Source of the DNA: Thelephora terrestris
Taxonomy: Eukaryota > Basidiomycota > Agaricomycetes > Thelephorales > Thelephoraceae
Reading direction: 5' to 3'
Length of the DNA stretch: 64,000 nucleotides
Assembly: GCA_015956445.1 (NCBI GenBank)
Contig: WIUZ02000003.1
Coordinates: forward strand, 2,108,001-2,172,000
The notes beneath the pieces are model-generated. The model worked only from the letters and a program-made list of their open reading frames with translations. It was not told where the DNA came from and made no database searches. How positions within the stretch are numbered: position 1 is the first letter of the stretch; the number at the start of each line of letters is the position of its first letter. The position numbers and the translations under genes are program-made. This document shows, one piece after another, positions 34,695 through 46,729 of this stretch.

Positions 34695-37333
34695 ATGTCC
34701 ACCACACCGCTACGTTCGTTGGTCCAGTCGAATCAGCCCTCCTTCGAGACACCGAAATCGAAACGCGATCCCAGTGTCGTCCGTTATGATGATGTACCAA
34801 GCAACACACACAGCACCCGCGGGTCAGCCGCCTGTATGAGGCAAGAAGGCAATACGGACCGGGTCGAGGGCTACAAGCGCAACGACTATAACAGCTACAT
34901 CTCCGAGGATCTCAAAAACCGAGTCTTTGTTGATTTCGAGACCTTCTTGCAGTCTGCCCTACACGTTCCTCGCGACTGGAGGACCCTATGGGGACCGGCT
35001 ATCGAAGCAGTCAAGGCGAACGAGGAGTTCCGCGAAGGCAAAACAGAGTACTGCAAGCAATGCGACGCGCCCGGTTTTACGGAGAAGCCATTATACAAGC
35101 CGTTGATGGAAACCGCAAACGCTGTTCTCGACGTCGTGTCTGCGTCCGAGTTTGACGGCATCTCCGGGACTCCCCAGTACTACCATGTCAACGATCGCGA
35201 GAAGCTTCGGGGTGGTGTCATCAATAGGGCCGACCTCTCCCCTGACCTGGTTGTCCTCCACAAGGGGTGCCAGGCCACCGAGGATATCCAGACGAGCGGG
35301 GAACTTCAACCCCCAAAGGAAATCCACTGGGCTAACGCGCTTCACGTCCTCGAAATCAAATCGCGTAACACCGCCATATGCGATGGAGATCACATACCAA
35401 GGCTGATCATTAATGGTAAGCACGTATCGAGTTCGCTCTGGCGGAACACGACTGAATTGGGGGACAGAGATCGATCCGCTCTTGAACCACGCGCCTTCCA
35501 CCCAGCGAAAATCGCACAAGATTGTTCTCCCTGAGGCTGTTCTCCCTGACACGCCTACAACTGGTCCCGACTCTACTTCGTCTAAAAAGCGGCAGTCTGT
35601 GGAATCGCATGCAAGCGATCAGCCGAGGTCAAAGAAAGCCAGGACGACATCCAAATTGCTCCCGGTATCTGAAGACGACCCAGGTTCTTCTATGTCAACG
35701 CCGGAACCCCAAACACAAGTTGCCCCGGCCCTACAAATTGGCAGCTATCTTTTGGAGATGTTCTCCGTCCCTCTGCTTCGTTCCCACGCTACCGTCTGCC
35801 TTGTCGACCGCGACCGTTTGCAGCTGTATCACGCCAACCGCTCGGTCATCCTAGTCTCCTCGGCGATAAACATTTCCACGGGCGCCGGGTTGGACCAGTT
35901 CATCGCCGTCATCATCGCCTTTCACTGCCTTTCGTTAGACCAAAATGGGATTCTGCATACCTTCGCAGAAGGCAACGCCGAACTAGTGAAAAACACCAAG
36001 ATTCCGTCGGACGACAGGGCCATTCAGAATCAGAACGAGCTGCGATTCAACATTAAAGAACCGGAGAAACCGTTCACTCTGATCCTGGGCGATGTCATCT
36101 CACGCGAACCGGCGATTATCGGGCGGTCTACGGTGGTGCTGAGGGCAACCTCCCTCGAATGGCCGGGGGAAAAGCTAGTCGTCAAGGTCAGCTGGCCGAG
36201 TGACACCCGGGTTTCAGAGAACGAGTTCGTGAACAAGGCGATCGAGGAGGCGAAGAAGAAGGAATCGACATGGGCAGCCAAGCACCTCCCCAAGATCTTT
36301 TGGGCAGGCGACATCAATTTTGGCACGGACTCAACCTTTGAGTCGGTCGCGAATTTGTTTAATACCGCCACGCTCGTGGGTGGGGGTGGCAATTTTGTGT
36401 ATGAGAAGCGTGTCCTCCGGGTTATCATTCAGGAAGAGCTGCACCCTCTCAAGTCGCTGGGGGATGTGAAGGAAATTGGACAGGTTTTCGTTGATGTCGC
36501 ATGTGGTGCGTGCCCCCTTTGCTTCTCGGCTACTAGCACCGTCCACTTACACCGTTCTAGTCCATCGTTGGCTCCATGACCACCCTGGGATCCTTCATCG
36601 CGACCCCAGCCCGAACAACATCATGTGTCGCATTATCGAGAAACCGAACGTAAAAGGGGAACCAAGTCGGAAAGTCTATGGGGTCCTTACCGACTACGAC
36701 CTTTCGTCGTGGACGGTCCGCCTTAAAAATGACCACACCAAAACGTCGCAGCAGCGGACCGGAACGCCTCCCTATATGGCTCAGGAGTTGCTGGATGGAA
36801 CGAGCGCCACTCACCTGTATCGACACGACCTGGAATCGCTCTTCTATGTCATATTGCTGACGTGCGGGCGCCACGAGTTGGCTAATGAGAAAGTCGGGTC
36901 CACAACGGGACGAAGGATGGTCATGCGAGGCGGTTACCTTCCGTATAAGGGCTGGTTTAACCAAAAGGACTACGGCATACTTGGAAACGAGAAGTCTAGC
37001 TTCTTTACGCGTTCAAAGCCCATCGAGTTGTCCCCGTGCTTCGAGGACTTTCGTGTATGGTTAGAAGAGCTTCAGTTGCAATTCGTGGATGGGTTCACGC
37101 TCAAGACTCGCTATATGGCGAAACAGAAAAGACGGCTGCGTCATGGAACTTCTGCGGGCGAGGTCGATAACTCGTTTGACGACGAAACGTTGGGGAACAA
37201 CATCGACTACGCTTTCTTCATCGAACCAGTCCGTTGGCTATCGGGAGAACTTGAAGGGTTAGTTATCCGCTACGACCCCAAAGCAATTCCGCCCCCGACC
37301 CCGACCGGTGCGCCCGGTGCTGACGACGCTTGA
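34695..37333 (+). CDS. FunK1 fungal-type protein kinase, copy B
   Basis: Exons 34695-35415, 35468-36505 and 36561-37333 sum to 2,532 nt, or 843 residues. Both introns lie at the same places as in copy A. The same kinase elements are present: VVKVSW, HRDPSPNNIM, DYDLS and GTPPYMAQELL. The linker at the start of exon 2 differs by an indel (IVLPEAVLPD), and a block of about 34 residues in the C-terminal lobe (37053-37147) differs from copy A at about half its positions, while the rest is almost identical. The frame is open throughout, so both copies may be expressed. The complete permease follows on the opposite strand. Confidence 0.88.
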
Positions 37334-37904
37334 GTTCTGAACTTGTGGCCTCGGCGATCGAACGTCCATGCCGTTCACCGCCTTCCCACCCAAGTTCTCG
37401 GTTGCCTATCCGATTTTTCTCCGGTATACTTGCTTACATAAAACCATTTGTCGATGCTATGTCTGTAAGGCACTTGATACCATCCTGTTATTGTTTTGGG
37501 GTACACCGTTCAATACATCGTAGAAATCCTGGTTCTGCAGGGCTGTGCCTCAAACGTCACATTCCTCAAAGAAAGTGGACACGATACAATGACACATGAG
37601 TTTGAACCTCGCCGTCACGTGCAAGGAGGGGTATTGCAGCGAGGCTCGTTCGAGATTATCGGATGATGTCCCAGTCCAGATACCATTGATCGTGCGCAGG
37701 TACTTATCCCCCGGTAGTATTTACTAGCCTTCTCACACCACTCGCCCCGACAGTGGCCCTCTGTTCCCTTCAGATCCACAGAAGGGAGAAGTCCCACTCG
37801 ACGAAAAGGGTGGCTCTCGACTCGACTCGAATCGGATTCGGACAAGTTGAATCTACTACAGTAGAAAATCTTGTGACATTGACAACTTTTTAACGCTATT
37901 TGCC

Positions 37905-38820
37905 CGGGTCCCCAGGCAGCCCGCGACCACGACGAGAGACAGGGACGTTGAAGGGCAGCCATTGCACCCGCGAACGGGATTTTTTGTTGAGCGTCTCAGC
38001 CAGAGCGGACCTTTGTATTTGCCGCATCGGACCCGGTGAAAAATCCGTGGCTTTTGATGGCAGGATAAAGTCCGAACTAGTACACAAGGGGTGGAATTGG
38101 CAGGTGACCTTCTTCGGAGTTCCTATGCTCCTCTTCGTCGCTGATACGTCGAGCGGCTGTATGACTGCCTACTGGCCTGACCCTGTGTTATTTGCGGTGC
38201 GGCCTCGGTTACCATTTATTCATGGCACGCCTCTGGCAAGTACCGTCATTTACTTGGCGCAGCCGACGCCTCAAGGCCTCAAGCTTCAAGCTTCAAACAC
38301 CGGATCGATCCTGACCTCGATGGAGGGGTCTGGTGGGTCCGGCTCTGGCCTGTCAGAACTCTGCTGCTTCCTCAACTTGTACAATCTAAGGATTGAATCT
38401 ACGGTGGACCAGCGTACGTGGGCACATTGTGACAAACCACTTCTGCTCCCTGTTCTTCCAGCGAGTCGAGTTATTCCCATCATCACGTCCGACCCCCGGC
38501 GCTGCGCAGACGGTTTTCACTGTAGACCAGAACGGAAGTCAGCCAGCATGACCGAAGGACTTACGGCTCCTGAACGATGTTTTGTAGGCCTGCCATGAAG
38601 AGCGGTGGGGGATGAAACTTGGATTGGGCGGCTAGCGGCAGTTAAAAGCAGCGAGCGTTTTCGAGCTCCAAGAGTAACAAACAGGCTGGCCAGGACCACC
38701 GCAACTGACATCCACTTACACAGCGTGAGGGAGACCATAAGCTTTGACTCGGAGAGCGTGTTCCTCGAGTCTGGTATGAGGCGCACGGAAATGTGAACTC
38801 AAGCGTGACATTTGACAACC
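37905..38820 (+). repeat. Dispersed repeat, copy R3 (right end missing)
   Basis: Matches R2 until about 38820, where the sequence changes to the permease 3' flank. The terminal A/T run seen in R1 and R2 is absent, so this copy was cut at the duplication breakpoint. The longest plus frame (37900-38598) is not open in the other copies and starts at a poor context. Confidence 0.65.
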
Positions 38821-38919
38821 CGGCCCGATCGGAGGCAAGATCATCACCAGAAAGCTCACCATCAGCCTAATCCTGGGGTCTGCCCGTGACACGTCTGGGC
38901 CTCCATCCCACGATCCAGG

Positions 38920-40225
38920 TTGTATGCGTTGTCAGCCCTGTGCAACTTGGTTCGTTCGATGTAGGAGGCTTCCTCGCCAAACCTGTATTCGCTGCGAGGG
39001 TACATAGCTTGTGCCAGCCCATAGTAATATAAATCTAGAATATAGTGCGCTCTTGTCAATTCAAAGGGGACGCGCTCGTCCACGGCTTTCCTCAAAACTG
39101 TGAATCGCGCCTTCTCTTTCTCTCAGAAGATCACCCTTTTCGAAAGAACGGCAAGTCGCGCAGAATATAGATTTTCGGCAATACTCCCAGGGCCTCGAGT
39201 ATTTCTCGTGTTTGGCAGCTTTGGCTCGACGAGTGCTTAAACCGCTTACTTGTAAAGATCCATAACACCGGTAAGCTCTTTGATCATGATAAACATCGAC
39301 AAACGGTATGAAAAAAGTGAGAGAGAAAAAGTCCACAGATAAGTAAACCCCAACGGAGGCACAACAAGGAAATAAATACAATGATGTATGATATATGCGT
39401 TCAAAGGAGGACAGACTATTGGTGCTTCCAGCTGGTGATTCCAGTCACGAAATCCATCTCAGAAGCCCGAATCCACTTGGTCTTGTACCAAAACTTGTAC
39501 CCAAAATACAAGCAAAAGAAGACGGGGATCGGCAGATAATTAGTGACGAACGAAGCCGTGTTCCAACTCCCCTTCAGGAACACGCTCCACTTCGCGAAGA
39601 GGATGATGATTATCGTCCAGATCAGACCCCACCAAGCCGCGTACGGCATCAGCTTGCTGTACCACGGCAAGTTCTCGTAGCTGATCCCTTGGGCTTTCAG
39701 GCCCTGTCGGAATCTGATGCCGGTTATGCAGATCCCGAGCCAGTTGAACATCCCGGTGACGGAGCTCATGTTGGAGAACCAGGCGAAGACGGTGTTCGAG
39801 GACTCGGAGACGGCTAGGTAGGATAGGCCGGCGAGAGCCGCGGAAACGGCTAGCGCGTAGATGGGGGTTCCTTTGGAGTTGGTGCGGGCGAAAATCTTGG
39901 GAGCCTGATTGTTCTTGGCGAGACCGTACAATGCGCGGGAAGAGGTGTACAAATCGGAAGAGCCGGCAGACCAGGCAGAAGCTAGAACGATAAGCGGTTA
40001 GAGACCATTCGCGCGGAGGTAAAGGGAGATAACTAGCGACGTACTCAAGAAGCAAGCGTTGGCAATGTGGGGAAGAACCTTGATTCCGGCCCTCTGGATG
40101 GCGATCACCCACGCGGAAGATGCGGCGTTACCAGTGCCAGTCACAAGTTTCGGATCGTTGGACGGGCTGATCAAACCGAGTATGAAGACACCAATGATGT
40201 AAAACAAGAGGATCCGGATCCAAAC
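38920..40225 (-). repeat. Segmental duplicate of permease 3' region (copy B)
   Basis: Partner of 24855-26177 in the same orientation, about 14 kb away. In this copy the permease gene continues intact beyond the breakpoint. Confidence 0.8.
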
Positions 40226-41265
40226 CCCGCGAATCGCGCGAGGGATGTTCTTGGTCGGGTTGCGGGTCTCTGCAGCCGTGATCCCGACGATCTCTGTCCC
40301 CAAGAAAGCGTAGGCGGCGCCGATTAGGACGGACCAAACACCGGCGAAACGGCCCAAAGCTCCCGGAATCTCGTGGTATTGGACCAGAGGACCGGGATCG
40401 TGCTGCGTCAAAGAACTCGGTTATTCTCTTGGCCGGACTATAGAGAGTAGACGATGAACGTACCCAGTAACGGAATCCAAGACGGTCATGAGAAGGAGCA
40501 CCACCCAAGTCGATAACGAGACCGACGAGGATGAGACCGATGATTGTGAGTACCTTGATGGACGCGAACCAAAACTCGCATTCACCAAAGGCACGGGTTC
40601 CCAAAAAGTTGATTACAAGGACGACGACACCGGTGATTGTGATCCACACAGCGTTGTTGACCTTGGTGTCCCAGTCTGTTCACAGGCATGGTTGGTATCG
40701 ACTGCGGGTTTCGAAATGATGGAGCAAAGACGCACAATTGATTAGGACAGCCGCGGCGGACAGCTCAGCGGGAAGGGTGACAACCCAACAGTACCAGTAA
40801 TTCCAGCTAAAGATAGAACAACATTAGTCCAAGAAAAACAGAAGGCTGTCGTTCACTTACCCCATTGCAAAAGCCAAAGCTGGGTCGACGAATCGTCCGG
40901 CGAGCGTGACTTGGCCGCCAGGTACGGGGAGGAGCGTGATGAATTCACCCAAGCACATCATGACGGAGACGCAGGCGGAGGAAACGATGGCGTAACCTAG
41001 CAGAAGCCCGAGAGGACCACCAGCAGCGAGTGACCCTGCGGTGCCCAAAAAGAGACCGGTGCCAATAACGCCTCCGATGCTACAGCGTGATCGTACTCGA
41101 TCAGCATGCAGCGGTGAGGGACGCGTCGTCGGGACGATACGGTACTCACGAGATCATCTGAACGTGTCGATTCTTCAATTGTCGGTGAAGATCTTGGCCT
41201 GGGTCACCTTCTTCCTCCCTTACGACGGTGTTGTCCGAAGACTTTTTTTCGGACTCGTCAGACAT
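39416..41265 (-). CDS. Amino-acid permease (Gap1/APC family), complete
   Basis: The six exons are 41150-41265, 40861-41079, 40736-40806, 40464-40675, 40045-40402 and 39416-39981. They sum to 1,542 nt, or 513 residues. The fungal amino-acid transporters (AAT) imports amino acids with protons across the plasma membrane and has 12 membrane helices. The family start of helix 1 is clear (SIGGVIGTGLFLGTAG), followed by GEFITLLPVPGG, NYWYCWVVTLPAE and the LIGAAYAFLGTEIVGITAAETRNP block. TSAWSAGSSDLYTSSRALYGLA is joined across the last intron. The acidic N terminus (MSDESEKK) is cytosolic, where ubiquitylation normally controls turnover. ATG 41265 is the only Met before helix 1. Substrate cannot be told from sequence. 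Confidence 0.9.
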
Positions 41266-42591
41266 TGCTGCTAGAGGTGTCGGAAGATATGGTATTCAAC
41301 CACAGCGCGGGGAGGGGAGGTTCAGGAGGGTAGACCGGATTGGTTTGTAGGATCCGAAGGAAGAGGGCGAGGTTATAAACAGAAGGAGACGGACAGCCAT
41401 TCGAAGTTCATAAACAGACAACAAGGAGCTTCAAAGCGAGCGTGGACAGGACACTCTCGCGTGACCTAGAAGGTGGTTCTTGATGCCCGTTTTTTCACAG
41501 TCCGATGTAGTGAATTCACTGCCTCTTCTAGACGGAACGCAGACCGGACAGAGCCAGAGAATTCCGAGTATGGTTGCGTGTGACGATTTTCAGAGATGCT
41601 GCGGGATCATTTGGAGCAATCTACTGCGTTTAATCAGAAAGAAGAGACACCGCATCTGGCGAGCATCCGTGTACCCCGGAGATCACAGCATATCATCTCT
41701 GTGTCTTCAGGCTGTACATTTCGGTGTTACAGCGGCGATCATCTCAACACACAGTCTTCCGTAAGGTAAACCCCAAAACTTTGTTTACATACTACCTTTG
41801 AACGTGCCGGTGTGCGCCAGCAGGTCGTAGGTCCATCTGATTCAATTGTCGCCAGTTCCTCGTGGTTAGTGCCAGTGATGCATCGTGGTCGTTCTCAGAG
41901 GGTTCAGGTAATGAGCGGGAGTTATGGGGACCCAGTGACCCGACCCGACGCGCGATGCCAGCGCCAGACGCTCAATGCCGTGCCAGTGCCGGACCCAAGC
42001 GGAAATTGTCACTCAATCCGTACCGCACCCACCGTAGGGATATCACCATTGGGTCTGCACCGAAAGAAGGTGTCAATTTGTTCTCCGGCTGCTCGAGGTT
42101 GTCCTAGGTTTCATCCGAACGTTTCGCGGAAGCATGAACCGATTCGACCACATCCTCAACTTGGGATATGATCCTCGTACCGCCTCAGCGGACGCCAAAG
42201 AAAATTTGCAGGAATGTGGAATCAAATGGCAGAAAGAAGAGGATTATTCTGGGGTATAGGGGTTGAAACAACCAACGATAGAGGCAGTGGCTTGGAGGGA
42301 AGCTCGCAATGATATACAACATAGGTAGCCCTGCCCCTGTACAATGAAATAAAGCCCAAAAGGAAAGAAGAAACAAACAACGCGCCCAGAGAGAAAACAT
42401 GTGCTAACAGAATACATGATGCATGATGATGGCGAACAGCAGAAAAACAACAGACAAAGCAATCTCCATAACATGTCGAGTGGTACGATGGATAATGGCC
42501 TCGAAGATGAAGCGAACGATGGTGTGTTCAGGAGCGAATTTTCGTCCAATTGGCAAGATCAGCCCCTCGAGGTTTTTCCGATGAGTGGGCA
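41266..42591. other. Permease promoter region and NLR 3' flank
   Basis: About 1.3 kb with no supported gene. The right part (42350-42590) follows the NLR stop on the minus strand and probably holds its 3' UTR. The left part should contain the permease promoter; I cannot point to a defined element. Confidence 0.4.
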
Positions 42592-43480
42592 CTAAAATGA
42601 GACAAAATCAGCAGGGGGTTGGAAAGCATTATTGTGGCTAGAAAACGTACCAACGGAATCTGGTCCGGTTGTGAGCTGGCTTCCAACCGCTTCCTCAATA
42701 TCTCGCAGGTTTTTTTCGCACTCCACTGCATCCTTTGCCGCCCCGAGCCGCTTAAAGATCTCCAGTGCGTCCCGCGCCTCGGAACTCGCCTCTTTCAACC
42801 TGCGTTGCCGATACAAAATGAAAGCCCGCATGTGCGTCCCGCGACCCAGCTTGTACTCGTCTTGACCCGTGTGCGATTTGGCTAGTTCGATGTTGGCGTT
42901 CGCCTTGTCAAACTCGTCTTCATCGCAAAACAGCACTGCCATGAAATAATAGATCCAGAACGGCGCGCCTCCCGACTTGCAGCGAGATACGAATTTCAAC
43001 GCCGTTTCGAACTGATGGATCGCCTCCTTTTTCTCTTTCCTTGAATGATATATCTGGCCAAGAAGACAATGAGTTCGGTAGAGCGTGAAATTCTCGCCCT
43101 TGCCCTGGAGGAGTTCGATCTCCCGCAATGCACTTCCTTCCGCAGCTGCGAGTTGTCCGTCCTGCAGCAATAACCAAGCGAGGGCGCCCCAACTTTTCGC
43201 TTGCTCCACCGTGTCCCCGAGCCGTTCGAATAACCCCAACGCTTCCTTCGTCTGCTGGATTCCTTCTTCGGGAGAACCGGTCCGTGACAGGAACCTTAAC
43301 GTTTGCGCGACAAGACGATCATCCCCTTGCTGCCTCCTTATTTTCAACACATGAGTCAGGAGTCGCCTTTGTTCGGCTTTATTCCCGACTGATCCCGACA
43401 ACCGTGAGAGCATGAACAGACATTGGGCCTTGGAAGGATGATCGTCAGAAAGGCCCTCGATTTTCGACCTCAGCACCGTT
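42592..43480 (-). pseudogene. NLR-like STAND protein, 3' half (TPR region)
   Basis: This is the C-terminal part of the gene interrupted at 43484. The frame from QTVLRSKIEGLSDDHPSKAQ runs for about 296 residues to the stop at 42592. It is built of helical pairs typical of tetratricopeptide repeats, for example EEGIQQTKEALGLFERLGD, YHSRKEKKEAIHQFETAL and YRQRRLKEASSEARDALEIF. In the family, TPRs sense ligand or partner and release the NB-ARC switch. No stop or frameshift is visible inside this half. The only ATG-less start is at the transposon end, so on its own it is unlikely to be translated. Confidence 0.8.
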
Positions 43481-43483
43481 TGA

Positions 43484-44323
43484 CACTGGGGGCAAGGGGT
43501 CACTTATACAGCAATTACATTGTGATTACATTGTGATTTTTTAGACAATGTATCCAGCCTGTGGCCAGGAGGTACATGCTGAGTTCTTTTAGAAAGGACC
43601 CATCAATGTGACCACAATGTGGCCAGTGGGTCCATCTTGATCACTTTTACAAAGTACCCATCAATTCTATCACAATGTGCCCTGTGGGTCCATGCAGGAT
43701 ACATTGTAAAAGTATTCATCAAAGTGGCCACTGGGCACTTTGTGAAAGAAACACCTGGGTTCTTTCACAATTTTACCTACAATGTGTCCAGCATACACCT
43801 GAGCCACTCATTGAAAGTTCTTTCATAAAGTATCCAGCAATGTGTCCACAAAGTATTCAACCAGATACTCAATGGTTTCTTTGAGAGTTTGTTGTGAAAC
43901 CCAACCGCATTGAGAGTTCATTGTGAAAACATTGAGTAGAACCCCCTGGGAACATTGTGGTTGCATTGCAGGGTACTTTTTGAAAGAACTCTCAATGAGT
44001 GGCTCAGGCACCCAGTAGGATAAATTGTAAATAATATTGTGAAAGAAAACCCTGGTTTCTTTCACAAAGTGCCCAGTGGCCACTTTGATGAATACTTTTA
44101 CAATGTATCCTGCATGGACCCACAGGGCACATTGTGATAGAATTGATGGGTACTTTGCAAAAGTGATCAAGATGGACCCACTGGCCACATTGTGGTCACA
44201 TTGATGGGTCCTTTCTAAAAGAACTCAGCATGTACCTCCTAGCCACAGGCTGGATACATTGTCTAAAAAATCACAATGTAATCACAATGTAACCACTGGG
44301 TAAGTGACCCCTTGCCCCCAGTG
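43484..44323. mobile_element. 840-bp foldback transposon in NLR gene
   Basis: The element is almost entirely one long palindrome: the left arm (43484 to about 43900) is repeated in reverse complement in the right arm (about 43920-44323). The two arms even give matching open frames on opposite strands. The ends read CACTGGGGGCAAGGGGTCAC and its complement, ending CAGTG. TGA occurs directly at both sides (43481-43483 and 44324-44326), a 3-bp target duplication. CACTA/CMC-type DNA transposons have CACTA or CACTG ends and 3-bp duplications, so a non-autonomous member is the best reading. The interior is A/T-rich and full of 'acaatgt' words. No transposase is present. Confidence 0.88.
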
Positions 44324-44326
44324 TGA

Positions 44327-46257
44327 CGTGGTTTTTGCCGATGGAGGTGGTTTATGAAGTCGATACAGGCATTCCAGGAAACTTCGTCCCCATCGGTCGA
44401 TGCAAAAACATCGAGTAGGTGCTCGACGTTCACGTCCTCCGATACGATCCACCGCGTTTCCTTCAATCTGGGCTCGTTGGTATTGGAGCCAGCCGACAGG
44501 CGGGTGAAGTAACTATCCTTGGTGGCACAAAGAAGGGGGGATGATTTCGGCTCTCGGGGGCAGAGATAGTCTCGAATCGGTGCCAGCATCGTGATGAAGC
44601 CGTTGCATCGATACGTCAGAGAAAGGACGCAGAACTTGTCAAAGATCCTCCGTCGGTCGGGGATGGTGGGAAAAAGCCAATCGAGGTTTTTCTCCTCTAT
44701 GCCTTGAGGGAAGAAGGCGACCACCCCGAGGAGGTCACGGGCTGTGGGACCGAGGCTGCAGAACGTCGGGGAAGCCAGCGACAATTCGATCGTTGCCGCG
44801 AAGCTCTCGTGGTGATCCGTGCGAAGCACCTGCGCACGTTGTTCTTCCCACTGATTTGCCAGTCGCTCGGAATTCCACGTGTTTTCGACTGCGGCGGTGG
44901 CGAGTACTGTTATCGACAGGGCATGGAAATCTAGGCGCCGAAGAAGGTCGTCGATGGTCACAGACCGCTCGCCGTCACTATAGATCCCGTAAAAGATGTT
45001 GCATGCGGCTTCCTTCGACAACGGTGGAACGTACAAGCGTTCGCAGTACCGGGGGGTTGTCGTGATACGGGAAGTGATACAAAGCCATATGTTTTCGAAT
45101 TGAAACAGTTCGTGCACCGCTGCGTAGATCTCTTGGTGATTTGTCGCTTGGGGGTCAAGGAGGGACTCGGCGTTATCGAGGACTATGAACATATCCTCAG
45201 AGGAGAGCCGGGGTCGCAGGGGTGTCATATCTTTGGGGTTTTCGATCCCCGCACCGATGACTTCCGAGAGACGAGCGAGGAAATGGGGACACGAAGCCGG
45301 GAACTGATCACAGCGGATGAATCGACGGTTACTACCAAACCGTTTGCTGACGCGATCGTCGTGGAGGACCTTGAGAGCGATGGAAGTTTTGCCGATCCCC
45401 GCTGCGCCTATCAACGCGAAGTGTTGGAGGTTTTGGGCAAATCCGACGACCTTGTCGACCAACTCCCCGCGTCCGAAAAAGGCTCTTGGCGCCGGGGGAG
45501 GTAATTCTCCGTCGTGAGCACTGTGAAACCGTGAGACTGTGGACCCCCAACCTTAGGAACCACCGACCTGGTTTGAGGCTAGGAGGTAATCAGTGTCCTG
45601 TCGTCTACCGATAGGGCGCTGTGCTCACCGATCGCTGTGACTGGCCAATGCATTCCAGAGCTGCTAACGTGTCATGACGAAGGTCCGAAAGCATCGTATT
45701 GTTGCTCATTAACAACGCCATCTGAAGAGAAAATCCTTAACGATCGTCAAGCGAAGCTGGCTCAACGCACTTTGAGAGCCTGGGTGGCCCCGATTGGGTC
45801 ATGCTCCCCCCCGGCGATCGCATCCCCGTTATCCTTCTTGTTAAAGAGTCTGGAAGGCTTCCATTTAGCATTCCCGACTGACCCCCTCGAGGTCGCGGCC
45901 ACAGTCCTGCGGGAATGACCTTTGTAAGTAAAACATTCAGCGTCCAGGTTCCTGGTCAACTAACGTGGTCAGCTTTTCGACCGCCTCTAGCACTGGCCGA
46001 CTGGTTCTATCTGACGGTCTCCCTTCCAACGCCCGGTCGATTACTGCACATACGCCGACGTAATCTCGTTTGTTGGCCATCGCGTCCTGCAAGAACGTAA
46101 GCTGGAAGCTCATCGCTGGAGATACTCTGTTCGTGGCCAGAAAGATACTGACGAAGTTTTGAGCCGGTGGAATATCACAGGTGACCTTTGCACGATTTAG
46201 CGCTTGGACTTTCGTGTCTACTGTCGAGAGATCGGTATCAGAATCTTTCTGTCCCTA
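44327..46257 (-). pseudogene. NLR-like STAND protein, 5' half (NB-ARC region)
   Basis: This is a fungal NLR-like NTPase. The main exon (about 45540 to the insertion) has a Pro-rich lead-in (PPPPAPRAFFGRGELV), P-loop GAAGIGKTSIAL, Walker B MFIVLDNAESLL, sensor CITSR, a DLLGVVAFFPQG block of the winged-helix part and YRCNGFITMLAPIRDYLCP. Upstream pieces of the N-terminal helical domain are visible: IPPAQNFVSIFLAT and DAMANKRDYVGVC..LEGRPSD..VLEAVEKLTT (about 45937-46257), and SRLFNKKDNGDAIAG (about 45770-45870). Splices among the upstream pieces are not resolved. At 44323 the frame enters the transposon, adds about 19 foreign residues and stops, so the present product would be NB-ARC without TPR. 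Such proteins act as regulated switches, in fungi often in heterokaryon recognition or defence. Confidence 0.75.
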
Positions 46258-46729
46258 GGATATTGAAGCAACTGTCGAGGCTTGTGGGAACGAACTCGAG
46301 AAAGGGTTGAAAACCAAGTAGAGGGGAAAGCCGGAGCCTTATTTAAACTCATCGATGGGCGGCTATACTGGCATAGCATGCCTCACGGAAGCAGGCAGGC
46401 GAACCTAAGATACTTACAGCCAAAAATCCCGTGCTCTCACCTTGCCTCATTAGGATTGCAGAAGAGACACCTGACGGTTTGAGCGGTGTTCCAGATATCA
46501 TAGCCTATAGAGATATTGCATAGCTAGGGACGATCGCTCAACATGGCGGTAGATCCCGTGGCTCCCCACATATGTTTCAAAAAGCGGCGAGCAAAGATGA
46601 ATCGTTCGTTGTGCCCTTTGAAAACGAGCGCGAACCTGGGGGTCTCGCCGGAGGGTCTGGTCTTTGAAATTACCTCACCGAGGAAAAGGCCGTGACTGAG
46701 ACAGGGGTCGCAGAGCCGTAGAACATTCT

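Larger units (their letters stand above)
34418..38822 (+). repeat. FunK1 segmental duplication, copy B (~4.4 kb)
   Basis: Partner of 26587-31005 in the same orientation, about 7.8 kb downstream. At its right border the sequence changes to the permease 3' flank. Confidence 0.85.

Noticed and set aside
37900-38598. 232-residue plus-strand frame after FunK1 copy B
   Set aside because: It runs through the dispersed repeat and is not kept in the other copies.
43619-44188. Matching open frames on both arms of the foldback element
   Set aside because: They are mirror images caused by the palindrome, not evidence for a protein.
43484-44323. The transposon as a spliced intron
   Set aside because: The GT and AG at its edges that I tried give a frameshift, so no productive splice is evident; RNA data could change this.
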